Below are positions 26,188-41,067 of a stretch of 64,000 nucleotides of DNA, piece by piece (position 1 is the first letter of the stretch; every line of letters begins with the position of its first letter). Origin of the DNA: Pratylenchus scribneri (lineage: Eukaryota; Nematoda; Chromadorea; Rhabditida; Pratylenchidae). The stretch covers positions 1-64,000 of the forward strand of contig JAQSEB010000072.1 of assembly GCA_030063045.1 (NCBI GenBank), written 5' to 3'. Both the position numbers and the translations under genes were made by a program. A model generated the notes under the pieces. The model saw only the letters and a program-made list of their open reading frames with translations, made no database searches and had not been told where the DNA came from.

Positions 26188-27880
26188 ATTTCCTTTTTCA
26201 ATATGTACATGCTGTTTCAGCAATTTATTGCCTGAATTTTCAAAATCTTCTTATTTTCTAATTTATTAAATTTTTATAATATATTCTATCTAATCTATAT
26301 AATAATTTTATCTTAGACTATCTATCTTGTTCCGAAATTTTCTTTTTAAAATTTCGAAAAATCAAAATTTTTAAATTTCCTTTTTCAATATGTACATGCT
26401 GTTTCAGCAATTTGTGAACTGAATTTTCAAAATCTTTCTATTTTCTAATTTATTAAATTTTTATAATATATTCTATCTAATCTATATAATAATTTTATCT
26501 TAGACTATCTATCTTGTTCCGAAATTTTATTTTTAAAAATTTCGAAAAATCAAAATTTTTAAATTTCCTTTTTCAATATGTACATACTGTTTCAGCAATT
26601 TTTTGGCTGAATTTTCAAAATCTTTCTATTTTCTAATTTATTAAATTTTTATAATATATTCTATCTAATCTATATAATAATTTTATCTTAGACTATCTAT
26701 CTTGTTCCGAAATTTTATTTTTAAAAATTTCGAAAAATCAAAATTTTTAAATTTCCTTTTTCAATATGTACATGCTGTTTCAGCAATTTGTGAACTGAAT
26801 TTTCAAAATCTTTCTATTTTCTAATTTATTAAATTTTTATAATATATTCTATCTAATCTATATAATAATTTTATCTTAGACTATCTATCTTGTTCCGAAA
26901 TTTTATTTTTAAAAATTTCGAAAAATCAAAATTTTTAAATTTCCTTTTTCAATATGTACATGCTGTTTCAGCAATTTTTTGCCTGAATTTTTAGAATCTT
27001 TCTATTTTCTAATTTATTAAATTTTTATAATATATTCTATCTAATCTATATAATAATTTTATCTTAGACTATCTATCTTGTTCCGAAATTTTATTTTTAA
27101 AAATTTCGAAAAATCAAAATTTTTAAATTTCCTTTTTCAATATGTACATGCTGTTTCAGCAATTTATTGCCTGAATTTTTAAAATCTTTCTATTTTCTAA
27201 TTTATTAAATTTTTTCTGATCTATTCTATCTAATCTATATAATAATTTTATCTTAGACTATCTATCTTGTTCCGAAATTTTATTTTTAAAAATTTCGAAA
27301 AATCAAAATTTTTAAATTTCCTTTTTCAATATGTACATGCTGTTTCAGCAATTTTTTGCCTGAATTTTTAAAATCTTTCTATTTTCTAATTTATTAAATT
27401 TTTTCTGATCTATTCTATCTAATCTATATAATAATTTTATCTTAGATTTTCTATCTTGTTCCGAAATTTTATTTTTAAAAATTTCGAAAAATCAAAATTT
27501 TTAAATTTCCTTTTTCAATATGTACATGCTGTTTCAGCAATTTTTTGCCTGAATTTTTAGAATCTTTCTATTTTCTAATTTATTAAATTTTTATAATATA
27601 TTCTATCTAATCTATATAATAATTTTATCTTAGACTATCTATCTTGTTCCGAAATTTTATTTTTAAAAATTTCGAAAAATCAAAATTTTTAAATTTCCTT
27701 TTTCAATATGTACATGCTGTTTCAGCAATTTTTTGCCTGAATTTTTAGAATCTTTCTATTTTCTAATTTATTAAATTTTTATAATATATTCTATCTAATC
27801 TATATAATAATTTTATCTTAGATTTTCTATCTTGTTCCGAAATTTTATTTTTAAAAATTTCGAAAAATCAAAATTTTTAA
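26188..27880. repeat. Higher-order unit 5 (9 monomers, 1693 bp)
   Basis: Marker at 26338; same order as unit 1 but lacking the final A'. The next marker copy begins at 27881 (altered loop at 28031) and is followed by N, G, N, T-aga and then D monomer 4. Confidence 0.8.
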
Positions 27881-28819
27881 ATTTCCTTTTTCAATATGTA
27901 CATGCTGTTTCAGCAATTTATTGCCTGAATTTTCAAAATCTTCTTATTTTCTAATTTATTAAATTTTTATAATATATTCTATCTAATCTATATAATAATT
28001 TTATCTTAGACTATCTATCTTGTTCCGAAATTTTCTTTTTAAAATTTCGAAAAATCAAAATTTTTAAATTTCCTTTTTCAATATGTACATGCTGTTTCAG
28101 CAATTTGTGAACTGAATTTTCAAAATCTTTCTATTTTCTAATTTATTAAATTTTTATAATATATTCTATCTAATCTATATAATAATTTTATCTTAGACTA
28201 TCTATCTTGTTCCGAAATTTTATTTTTAAAAATTTCGAAAAATCAAAATTTTTAAATTTCCTTTTTCAATATGTACATACTGTTTCAGCAATTTTTTGGC
28301 TGAATTTTCAAAATCTTTCTATTTTCTAATTTATTAAATTTTTATAATATATTCTATCTAATCTATATAATAATTTTATCTTAGACTATCTATCTTGTTC
28401 CGAAATTTTATTTTTAAAAATTTCGAAAAATCAAAATTTTTAAATTTCCTTTTTCAATATGTACATGCTGTTTCAGCAATTTGTGAACTGAATTTTCAAA
28501 ATCTTTCTATTTTCTAATTTATTAAATTTTTATAATATATTCTATCTAATCTATATAATAATTTTATCTTAGACTATCTATCTTGTTCCGAAATTTTATT
28601 TTTAAAAATTTCGAAAAATCAAAATTTTTAAATTTCCTTTTTCAATATGTACATGCTGTTTCAGCAATTTTTTGCCTGAATTTTTAGAATCTTTCTATTT
28701 TCTAATTTATTAAATTTTTATAATATATTCTATCTAATCTATATAATAATTTTATCTTAGACTATCTATCTTGTTCCGAAATTTTATTTTTAAAAATTTC
28801 GAAAAATCAAAATTTTTAA
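27881..28819. repeat. Partial higher-order unit 6
   Basis: Five monomers (A with altered loop at 28031, N, G, N, T-aga) repeat the first half of the 10-monomer unit. The order then breaks into a D-headed unit at 28820, so a junction between two higher-order repeat types lies at this point. Confidence 0.75.
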
Positions 28820-29008
28820 ATTTCCTTTTTCAATATGTACATACTGTTTCAGCAATTTTTTGGCTGAATTTTCAAAATCTTCCTATTTTCTAATTTACTA
28901 AATTTTTTATAGTCAATTCTATCTAATCTATATAATAATTTTATATTAGACTTTGAATTTAGTTCCGAAATTTTATTTTTAAAAATTTCGAAAAATCAAA
29001 ATTTTTAA
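28820..29008. repeat. D monomer 4
   Basis: Same combination. It follows a TTTAGAATC T monomer and restarts the D, A', T' order after the D-free interval 16960-28819. Confidence 0.85.
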
Positions 29009-30893
29009 ATTTCCTTTTTCAATATGTACATGCTGTTTCAGCAATTTATTGCCTGAATTTTTAAAATCTTTCTATTTTCTAATTTATTAAATTTTTTCTG
29101 ATCTATTCTATCTAATCTATATAATAATTTTATCTTAGACTATCTATCTTGTTCCGAAATTTTATTTTTAAAAATTTCGAAAAATCAAAATTTTTAAATT
29201 TCCTTTTTCAATATGTACATGCTGTTTCAGCAATTTTTTGCCTGAATTTTTAAAATCTTTCTATTTTCTAATTTATTAAATTTTTTCTGATCTATTCTAT
29301 CTAATCTATATAATAATTTTATCTTAGATTTTCTATCTTGTTCCGAAATTTTATTTTTAAAAATTTCGAAAAATCAAAATTTTTATATTTCCTTTTTCAA
29401 TATGTACATGCTGTTTCAGCAATTTATTGCCTGAATTTTTAAAATCTTTCTATTTTCTAATTTATTAAATTTTTATAATATATTCTATCTAATCTATATA
29501 ATAATTTTATATTAGACTATCTATCTTGTTCCGAAATTTTATTTTTAAAAATTTCGAAAAATCAAAATTTTTAAATTTCCTTTTTCAATATGTACATGCT
29601 GTTTCAGCAATTTTTTGCCTGAATTTTTAGAATCTTTCTATTTTCTAATTTATTAAATTTTTATAATATATTCTATCTAATCTATATAATAATTTTATCT
29701 TAGACTATCTATCTTGTTCCGAAATTTTATTTTTAAAAATTTCGAAAAATCAAAATTTTTAAATTTCCTTTTTCAATATGTACATGCTGTTTCAGCAATT
29801 TATTGCCTGAATTTTTAAAATCTTTCTATTTTCTAATTTATTAAATTTTTTCTGATCTATTCTATCTAATCTATATAATAATTTTATCTTAGACTATCTA
29901 TCTTGTTCCGAAATTTTATTTTTAAAAATTTCGAAAAATCAAAATTTTTAAATTTCCTTTTTCAATATGTACATGCTGTTTCAGCAATTTTTTGCCTGAA
30001 TTTTTAAAATCTTTCTATTTTCTAATTTATTAAATTTTTTCTGATCTATTCTATCTAATCTATATAATAATTTTATCTTAGATTTTCTATCTTGTTCCGA
30101 AATTTTATTTTTAAAAATTTCGAAAAATCAAAATTTTTAAATTTCCTTTTTCAATATGTACATGCTGTTTCAGCAATTTTTTGCCTGAATTTTTAGAATC
30201 TTTCTATTTTCTAATTTATTAAATTTTTATAATATATTCTATCTAATCTATATAATAATTTTATCTTAGACTATCTATCTTGTTCCGAAATTTTATTTTT
30301 AAAAATTTCGAAAAATCAAAATTTTTAAATTTCCTTTTTCAATATGTACATGCTGTTTCAGCAATTTTTTGCCTGAATTTTTAGAATCTTTCTATTTTCT
30401 AATTTATTAAATTTTTATAATATATTCTATCTAATCTATATAATAATTTTATCTTAGATTTTCTATCTTGTTCCGAAATTTTATTTTTAAAAATTTCGAA
30501 AAATCAAAATTTTTAAATTTCCTTTTTCAATATGTACATGCTGTTTCAGCAATTTATTGCCTGAATTTTTAAAATCTTTCTATTTTCTAATTTATTAAAT
30601 TTTTTCTGATCTATTCTATCTAATCTATATAATAATTTTATCTTAGACTATCTATCTTGTTCCGAAATTTTATTTTTAAAAATTTCGAAAAATCAAAATT
30701 TTTAAATTTCCTTTTTCAATATGTACATGCTGTTTCAGCAATTTTTTGCCTGAATTTTCAAAATCTTCTTATTTTCTAATTTATTAAATTTTTATAATAT
30801 ATTCTATCTAATCTATATAATAATTTTATCTTAGACTATCTATCTTGTTCCGAAATTTTATTTTTAAAAATTTCGAAAAATCAAAATTTTTAA

Positions 30894-31082
30894 ATTTCCT
30901 TTTTCAATATGTACATACTGTTTCAGCAATTTTTTGGCTGAATTTTCAAAATCTTCCTATTTTCTAATTTACTAAATTTTTTATAGTCAATTCTATCTAA
31001 TCTATATAATAATTTTATATTAGACTTTGAATTTAGTTCCGAAATTTTATTTTTAAAAATTTCGAAAAATCAAAATTTTTAA
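30894..31082. repeat. D monomer 5
   Basis: Same combination; 2074 bp (11 monomers) after D 4, followed by A', T', A. Confidence 0.85.
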
Positions 31083-34000
31083 ATTTCCTTTTTCAATATG
31101 TACATGCTGTTTCAGCAATTTATTGCCTGAATTTTTAAAATCTTTCTATTTTCTAATTTATTAAATTTTTTCTGATCTATTCTATCTAATCTATATAATA
31201 ATTTTATCTTAGACTATCTATCTTGTTCCGAAATTTTATTTTTAAAAATTTCGAAAAATCAAAATTTTTAAATTTCCTTTTTCAATATGTACATGCTGTT
31301 TCAGCAATTTTTTGCCTGAATTTTTAAAATCTTTCTATTTTCTAATTTATTAAATTTTTTCTGATCTATTCTATCTAATCTATATAATAATTTTATCTTA
31401 GATTTTCTATCTTGTTCCGAAATTTTATTTTTAAAAATTTCGAAAAATCAAAATTTTTATATTTCCTTTTTCAATATGTACATGCTGTTTCAGCAATTTA
31501 TTGCCTGAATTTTTAAAATCTTTCTATTTTCTAATTTATTAAATTTTTATAATATATTCTATCTAATCTATATAATAATTTTATCTTAGACTATCTATCT
31601 TGTTCCGAAATTTTATTTTTAAAAATTTCGAAAAATCAAAATTTTTAAATTTCCTTTTTCAATATGTACATGCTGTTTCAGCAATTTTTTGCCTGAATTT
31701 TTAGAATCTTTCTATTTTCTAATTTATTAAATTTTTATAATATATTCTATCTAATCTATATAATAATTTTATCTTAGACTATCTATCTTGTTCCGAAATT
31801 TTATTTTTAAAAATTTCGAAAAATCAAAATTTTTAAATTTCCTTTTTCAATATGTACATGCTGTTTCAGCAATTTTTTGCCTGAATTTTTAGAATCTTTC
31901 TATTTTCTAATTTATTAAATTTTTATAATATATTCTATCTAATCTATATAATAATTTTATCTTAGATTTTCTATCTTGTTCCGAAATTTTATTTTTAAAA
32001 ATTTCGAAAAATTTAAATTTTTATATTTCCTTTTTCAATATGTACATGCTGTTTCAGCAATTTATTGCCTGAATTTTTAGAATCTTTCTATTTTCTAATT
32101 TATTAAATTTTTATAATATATTCTATCTAATCTATATAATAATTTTATCTTAGACTATCTATCTTGTTCCGAAATTTTATTTTTAAAAATTTCGAAAAAT
32201 CAAAATTTTTAAATTTCCTTTTTCAATATGTACATGCTGTTTCAGCAATTTTTTGCCTGAATTTTTAAAATCTTTCTATTTTCTAATTTATTAAATTTTT
32301 TCTGATCTATTCTATCTAATCTATATAATAATTTTATCTTAGATTTTCTATCTTGTTCCGAAATTTTATTTTTAAAAATTTCGAAAAATCAAAATTTTTA
32401 TATTTCCTTTTTCAATATGTACATGCTGTTTCAGCAATTTATTGCCTGAATTTTTAAAATCTTTCTATTTTCTAATTTATTAAATTTTTATAATATATTC
32501 TATCTAATCTATATAATAATTTTATCTTAGACTATCTATCTTGTTCCGAAATTTTATTTTTAAAAATTTCGAAAAATCAAAATTTTTAAATTTCCTTTTT
32601 CAATATGTACATGCTGTTTCAGCAATTTTTTGCCTGAATTTTTAGAATCTTTCTATTTTCTAATTTATTAAATTTTTATAATATATTCTATCTAATCTAT
32701 ATAATAATTTTATCTTAGATTTTCTATCTTGTTCCGAAATTTTATTTTTAAAAATTTCGAAAAATCAAAATTTTTATATTTCCTTTTTCAATATGTACAT
32801 GCTGTTTCAGCAATTTATTGCCTGAATTTTTAAAATCTTTCTATTTTCTAATTTATTAAATTTTTATAATATATTCTATCTAATCTATATAATAATTTTA
32901 TCTTAGACTATCTATCTTGTTCCGAAATTTTATTTTTAAAAATTTCGAAAAATCAAAATTTTTAAATTTCCTTTTTCAATATGTACATGCTGTTTCAGCA
33001 ATTTTTTGCCTGAATTTTTAGAATCTTTCTATTTTCTAATTTATTAAATTTTTATAATATATTCTATCTAATCTATATAATAATTTTATCTTAGACTATC
33101 TATCTTGTTCCGAAATTTTATTTTTAAAAATTTCGAAAAATCAAAATTTTTAAATTTCCTTTTTCAATATGTACATGCTGTTTCAGCAATTTATTGCCTG
33201 AATTTTTAAAATCTTTCTATTTTCTAATTTATTAAATTTTTTCTGATCTATTCTATCTAATCTATATAATAATTTTATCTTAGACTATCTATCTTGTTCC
33301 GAAATTTTATTTTTAAAAATTTCGAAAAATCAAAATTTTTAAATTTCCTTTTTCAATATGTACATGCTGTTTCAGCAATTTTTTGCCTGAATTTTTAAAA
33401 TCTTTCTATTTTCTAATTTATTAAATTTTTTCTGATCTATTCTATCTAATCTATATAATAATTTTATCTTAGATTTTCTATCTTGTTCCGAAATTTTATT
33501 TTTAAAAATTTCGAAAAATCAAAATTTTTAAATTTCCTTTTTCAATATGTACATGCTGTTTCAGCAATTTTTTGCCTGAATTTTTAGAATCTTTCTATTT
33601 TCTAATTTATTAAATTTTTATAATATATTCTATCTAATCTATATAATAATTTTATCTTAGACTATCTATCTTGTTCCGAAATTTTATTTTTAAAAATTTC
33701 GAAAAATCAAAATTTTTAAATTTCCTTTTTCAATATGTACATGCTGTTTCAGCAATTTTTTGCCTGAATTTTTAGAATCTTTCTATTTTCTAATTTATTA
33801 AATTTTTATAATATATTCTATCTAATCTATATAATAATTTTATCTTAGATTTTCTATCTTGTTCCGAAATTTTATTTTTAAAAATTTCGAAAAATCAAAA
33901 TTTTTAAATTTCCTTTTTCAATATGTACATGCTGTTTCAGCAATTTATTGCCTGAATTTTTAAAATCTTTCTATTTTCTAATTTATTAAATTTTTTCTGA

Positions 34001-34474
34001 TCTATTCTATCTAATCTATATAATAATTTTATCTTAGACTATCTATCTTGTTCCGAAATTTTATTTTTAAAAATTTCGAAAAATCAAAATTTTTAAATTT
34101 CCTTTTTCAATATGTACATGCTGTTTCAGCAATTTTTTGCCTGAATTTTTAAAATCTTTCTATTTTCTAATTTATTAAATTTTTTCTGATCTATTCTATC
34201 TAATCTATATAATAATTTTATCTTAGATTTTCTATCTTGTTCCGAAATTTTATTTTTAAAAATTTCGAAAAATCAAAATTTTTAAATTTCCTTTTTCAAT
34301 ATGTACATGCTGTTTCAGCAATTTTTTGCCTGAATTTTTAAAATCTTTCTATTTTCTAATTTATTAAATTTTTTCTGATCTATTCTATCTAATCTATATA
34401 ATAATTTTATCTTAGATTTTCTATCTTGTTCCGAAATTTTATTTTTAAAAATTTCGAAAAATCAAAATTTTTAT

Positions 34475-34663
34475 ATTTCCTTTTTCAATATGTACATACT
34501 GTTTCAGCAATTTTTTGGCTGAATTTTCAAAATCTTCCTATTTTCTAATTTACTAAATTTTTTATAGTCAATTCTATCTAATCTATATAATAATTTTATA
34601 TTAGACTTTGAATTTAGTTCCGAAATTTTATTTTTAAAAATTTCGAAAAATCAAAATTTTTAA
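34475..34663. repeat. D monomer 6
   Basis: Same combination; 3581 bp (19 monomers) after D 5, preceded by a copy with tail TATATTT and followed by A', T', T'. Confidence 0.85.
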
Positions 34664-37600
34664 ATTTCCTTTTTCAATATGTACATGCTGTTTCAGCAAT
34701 TTATTGCCTGAATTTTTAAAATCTTTCTATTTTCTAATTTATTAAATTTTTTCTGATCTATTCTATCTAATCTATATAATAATTTTATCTTAGACTATCT
34801 ATCTTGTTCCGAAATTTTATTTTTAAAAATTTCGAAAAATCAAAATTTTTAAATTTCCTTTTTCAATATGTACATGCTGTTTCAGCAATTTTTTGCCTGA
34901 ATTTTTAAAATCTTTCTATTTTCTAATTTATTAAATTTTTTCTGATCTATTCTATCTAATCTATATAATAATTTTATCTTAGACTATCTATCTTGTTCCG
35001 AAATTTTATTTTTAAAAATTTCGAAAAATCAAAATTTTTATATTTCCTTTTTCAATATGTACATGCTGTTTCAGCAATTTTTTGCCTGAATTTTTAAAAT
35101 CTTTCTATTTTCTAATTTATTAAATTTTTTCTGATCTATTCTATCTAATCTATATAATAATTTTATCTTAGATTTTCTATCTTGTTCCGAAATTTTATTT
35201 TTAAAAATTTCGAAAAATCAAAATTTTTATATTTCCTTTTTCAATATGTACATGCTGTTTCAGCAATTTTTTGCCTGAATTTTCAAAATCTTCTTATTTT
35301 CTAATTTATTAAATTTTTATAATATATTCTATCTAATCTATATAATAATTTTATCTTAGACTATCTATCTTGTTCCGAAATTTTATTTTTAAAAATTTCG
35401 AAAAATCAAAATTTTTATATTTCCTTTTTCAATATGTACATGCTGTTTCAGCAATTTATTGCCTGAATTTTTAAAATCTTTCTATTTTCTAATTTATTAA
35501 ATTTTTATAATATATTCTATCTAATCTATATAATAATTTTATCTTAGACTATCTATCTTGTTCCGAAATTTTATTTTTAAAAATTTCGAAAAATCAAAAT
35601 TTTTAAATTTCCTTTTTCAATATGTACATGCTGTTTCAGCAATTTATTGCCTGAATTTTTAAAATCTTTCTATTTTCTAATTTATTAAATTTTTTCTGAT
35701 CTATTCTATCTAATCTATATAATAATTTTATCTTAGACTATCTATCTTGTTCCGAAATTTTATTTTTAAAAATTTCGAAAAATCAAAATTTTTATATTTC
35801 CTTTTTCAATATGTACATGCTGTTTCAGCAATTTATTGCCTGAATTTTTAAAATCTTTCTATTTTCTAATTTATTAAATTTTTATAATATATTCTATCTA
35901 ATCTATATAATAATTTTATCTTAGACTATCTATCTTGTTCCGAAATTTTATTTTTAAAAATTTCGAAAAATCAAAATTTTTAAATTTCCTTTTTCAATAT
36001 GTACATGCTGTTTCAGCAATTTATTGCCTGAATTTTCAAAATCTTCTTATTTTCTAATTTATTAAATTTTTATAATATATTCTATCTAATCTATATAATA
36101 ATTTTATCTTAACTATCTATCTTGTTCCGAAATTTTATTTTTAAAAATTTCGAAAAATCAAAATTTTTAAATTTCCTTTTTCAATATGTACATGCTGTTT
36201 CAGCAATTTGTGAACTGAATTTTCAAAATCTTTCTATTTTCTAATTTATTAAATTTTTATAATATATTCTATCTAATCTATATAATAATTTTATCTTAGA
36301 CTATCTATCTTGTTCCGAAATTTTATTTTTAAAAATTTCGAAAAATCAAAATTTTTAAATTTCCTTTTTCAATATGTACATACTGTTTCAGCAATTTTTT
36401 GGCTGAATTTTCAAAATCTTTCTATTTTCTAATTTATTAAATTTTTATAATATATTCTATCTAATCTATATAATAATTTTATCTTAGACTATCTATCTTG
36501 TTCCGAAATTTTATTTTTAAAAATTTCGAAAAATCAAAATTTTTAAATTTCCTTTTTCAATATGTACATACTGTTTCAGCAATTTTTTGGCTGAATTTTC
36601 AAAATCTTTCTATTTTCTAATTTATTAAATTTTTATAATATATTCTATCTAATCTATATAATAATTTTATCTTAGACTATCTATCTTGTTCCGAAATTTT
36701 ATTTTTAAAAATTTCGAAAAATCAAAATTTTTAAATTTCCTTTTTCAATATGTACATGCTGTTTCAGCAATTTTTTGCCTGAATTTTTAGAATCTTTCTA
36801 TTTTCTAATTTATTAAATTTTTTCTGATCTATTCTATCTAATCTATATAATAATTTTATCTTAGATTTTCTATCTTGTTCCGAAATTTTATTTTTAAAAA
36901 TTTCGAAAAATCAAAATTTTTATATTTCCTTTTTCAATATGTACATGCTGTTTCAGCAATTTTTTGCCTGAATTTTCAAAATCTTCTTATTTTCTAATTT
37001 ATTAAATTTTTATAATATATTCTATCTAATCTATATAATAATTTTATCTTAGACTATCTATCTTGTTCCGAAATTTTATTTTTAAAAATTTCGAAAAATC
37101 AAAATTTTTATATTTCCTTTTTCAATATGTACATGCTGTTTCAGCAATTTATTGCCTGAATTTTTAAAATCTTTCTATTTTCTAATTTATTAAATTTTTT
37201 CTGATCTATTCTATCTAATCTATATAATAATTTTATCTTAGACTATCTATCTTGTTCCGAAATTTTATTTTTAAAAATTTCGAAAAATCAAAATTTTTAA
37301 ATTTCCTTTTTCAATATGTACATGCTGTTTCAGCAATTTTTTGCCTGAATTTTTAGAATCTTTCTATTTTCTAATTTATTAAATTTTTATAATATATTCT
37401 ATCTAATCTATATAATAATTTTATCTTAGATTTTCTATCTTGTTCCGAAATTTTATTTTTAAAAATTTCGAAAAATCAAAATTTTTATATTTCCTTTTTC
37501 AATATGTACATGCTGTTTCAGCAATTTTTTGCCTGAATTTTCAAAATCTTCTTATTTTCTAATTTATTAAATTTTTATAATATATTCTATCTAATCTATA

Positions 37601-40600
37601 TAATAATTTTATCTTAGACTATCTATCTTGTTCCGAAATTTTATTTTTAAAAATTTCGAAAAATCAAAATTTTTATATTTCCTTTTTCAATATGTACATG
37701 CTGTTTCAGCAATTTTTTGCCTGAATTTTCAAAATCTTCTTATTTTCTAATTTATTAAATTTTTATAATATATTCTATCTAATCTATATAATAATTTTAT
37801 CTTAGACTATCTATCTTGTTCCGAAATTTTATTTTTAAAAATTTCGAAAAATCAAAATTTTTATATTTCCTTTTTCAATATGTACATGCTGTTTCAGCAA
37901 TTTTTTGGCTGAATTTTCAAAATCTTTCTATTTTCTAATTTATTAAATTTTTATAATATATTCTATCTAATCTATATAATAATTTTATCTTAGATTTTCT
38001 ATCTTGTTCCGAAATTTTATTTTTAAAAATTTCGAAAAATCAAAATTTTTATATTTCCTTTTTCAATATGTACATGCTGTTTCAGCAATTTTTTGCCTGA
38101 ATTTTCAAAATCTTCTTATTTTCTAATTTATTAAATTTTTATAATATATTCTATCTAATCTATATAATAATTTTATCTTAGACTATCTATCTTGTTCCGA
38201 AATTTTATTTTTAAAAATTTCGAAAAATCAAAATTTTTATATTTCCTTTTTCAATATGTACATGCTGTTTCAGCAATTTTTTGGCTGAATTTTCAAAATC
38301 TTTCTATTTTCTAATTTATTAAATTTTTATAATATATTCTATCTAATCTATATAATAATTTTATCTTAGACTATCTATCTTGTTCCGAAATTTTATTTTT
38401 AAAAATTTCGAAAAATCAAAATTTTTAAATTTCCTTTTTCAATATGTACATGCTGTTTCAGCAATTTTTTGCCTGAATTTTTAGAATCTTTCTATTTTCT
38501 AATTTATTAAATTTTTTCTGATCTATTCTATCTAATCTATATAATAATTTTATCTTAGATTTTCTATCTTGTTCCGAAATTTTATTTTTAAAAATTTCGA
38601 AAAATCAAAATTTTTATATTTCCTTTTTCAATATGTACATGCTGTTTCAGCAATTTTTTGCCTGAATTTTCAAAATCTTCTTATTTTCTAATTTATTAAA
38701 TTTTTATAATATATTCTATCTAATCTATATAATAATTTTATCTTAGACTATCTATCTTGTTCCGAAATTTTATTTTTAAAAATTTCGAAAAATCAAAATT
38801 TTTATATTTCCTTTTTCAATATGTACATGCTGTTTCAGCAATTTATTGCCTGAATTTTTAAAATCTTTCTATTTTCTAATTTATTAAATTTTTATAATAT
38901 ATTCTATCTAATCTATATAATAATTTTATCTTAGACTATCTATCTTGTTCCGAAATTTTATTTTTAAAAATTTCGAAAAATCAAAATTTTTAAATTTCCT
39001 TTTTCAATATGTACATGCTGTTTCAGCAATTTATTGCCTGAATTTTCAAAATCTTCTTATTTTCTAATTTATTAAATTTTTATAATATATTCTATCTAAT
39101 CTATATAATAATTTTATCTTAGACTATCTATCTTGTTCCGAAATTTTATTTTTAAAAATTTCGAAAAATCAAAATTTTTAAATTTCCTTTTTCAATATGT
39201 ACATACTGTTTCAGCAATTTTTTGGCTGAATTTTCAAAATCTTTCTATTTTCTAATTTATTAAATTTTTATAATATATTCTATCTAATCTATATAATAAT
39301 TTTATCTTAGACTATCTATCTTGTTCCGAAATTTTATTTTTAAAAATTTCGAAAAATCAAAATTTTTAAATTTCCTTTTTCAATATGTACATACTCTTTC
39401 AGCAATTTTTTGGCTGAATTTTCAAAATCTTTCTATTTTCTAATTTATTAAATTTTTATAATATATTCTATCTAATCTATATAATAATTTTATCTTAGAC
39501 TATCTATCTTGTTCCGAAATTTTATTTTTAAAAATTTCGAAAAATCAAAATTTTTAAATTTCCTTTTTCAATATGTACATACTGTTTCAGCAATTTTTTG
39601 GCTGAATTTTCAAAATCTTTCTATTTTCTAATTTATTAAATTTTTATAATATATTCTATCTAATCTATATAATAATTTTATCTTAGACTATCTATCTTGT
39701 TCCGAAATTTTATTTTTAAAAATTTCGAAAAATCAAAATTTTTAAATTTCCTTTTTCAATATGTACATGCTGTTTCAGCAATTTTTTGCCTGAATTTTTA
39801 AAATCTTTCTATTTTCTAATTTATTAAATTTTTTCTGATCTATTCTATCTAATCTATATAATAATTTTATCTTAGATTTTCTATCTTGTTCCGAAATTTT
39901 ATTTTTAAAAATTTCGAAAAATCAAAATTTTTAAATTTCCTTTTTCAATATGTACATGCTGTTTCAGCAATTTTTTGCCTGAATTTTTAGAATCTTTCTA
40001 TTTTCTAATTTATTAAATTTTTATAATATATTCTATCTAATCTATATAATAATTTTATCTTAGACTATCTATCTTGTTCCGAAATTTTATTTTTAAAAAT
40101 TTCGAAAAATCAAAATTTTTAAATTTCCTTTTTCAATATGTACATGCTGTTTCAGCAATTTTTTGCCTGAATTTTTAAAATCTTTCTATTTTCTAATTTA
40201 TTAAATTTTTTCTGATCTATTCTATCTAATCTATATAATAATTTTATCTTAGATTTTCTATCTTGTTCCGAAATTTTATTTTTAAAAATTTCGAAAAATC
40301 AAAATTTTTAAATTTCCTTTTTCAATATGTACATGCTGTTTCAGCAATTTTTTGCCTGAATTTTTAGAATCTTTCTATTTTCTAATTTATTAAATTTTTT
40401 CTGATCTATTCTATCTAATCTATATAATAATTTTATCTTAGACTATCTATCTTGTTCCGAAATTTTATTTTTAAAAATTTCGAAAAATCAAAATTTTTAA
40501 ATTTCCTTTTTCAATATGTACATGCTGTTTCAGCAATTTTTTGCCTGAATTTTTAAAATCTTTCTATTTTCTAATTTATTAAATTTTTTCTGATCTATTC

Positions 40601-40878
40601 TATCTAATCTATATAATAATTTTATCTTAGATTTTCTATCTTGTTCCGAAATTTTATTTTTAAAAATTTCGAAAAATCAAAATTTTTAAATTTCCTTTTT
40701 CAATATGTACATGCTGTTTCAGCAATTTTTTGCCTGAATTTTTAAAATCTTTCTATTTTCTAATTTATTAAATTTTTTCTGATCTATTCTATCTAATCTA
40801 TATAATAATTTTATCTTAGATTTTCTATCTTGTTCCGAAATTTTATTTTTAAAAATTTCGAAAAATCAAAATTTTTAT
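34475..40878. repeat. D-headed block, 34 monomers
   Basis: Begins D, A', T', T', T (CTTCTTA), A. It includes a copy with a two-base deletion (CTTAACTATC, at 36108), N, two or three consecutive G copies with ACATACTG, and several T copies with CTTCTTA and tail TATATTT (about 36.9-38.8 kb). G copies near 37886 and 38262 have ATGCTG instead of ATACTG, so the two changes are not always linked. Confidence 0.7.
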
Positions 40879-41067
40879 ATTTCCTTTTTCAATATGTACA
40901 TACTGTTTCAGCAATTTTTTGGCTGAATTTTCAAAATCTTCCTATTTTCTAATTTACTAAATTTTTTATAGTCAATTCTATCTAATCTATATAATAATTT
41001 TATATTAGACTTTGAATTTAGTTCCGAAATTTTATTTTTAAAAATTTCGAAAAATCAAAATTTTTAA
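40879..41067. repeat. D monomer 7
   Basis: Same combination; 6404 bp (34 monomers) after D 6, with the same left neighbour type and the same A', T', T' order following. Confidence 0.85.

Larger units (their letters stand above)
28820..34474. repeat. Two D-headed blocks (11 and 19 monomers)
   Basis: 28820-30893: D, A', T', A (TATTAGAC), T-aga, A', T', T-aga, T-aga, A', T. 30894-34474: D, A', T', A, T-aga, T-aga, A, T', A, T-aga, A, T-aga, A', T', T-aga, T-aga, A', T', T'. The core A', T', T-aga, T-aga, A' is the same module as in the 18-28 kb units. A private change near 32011 (GAAAAATTTAAATTT for GAAAAATCAAAATTT) marks one copy. Confidence 0.75.
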
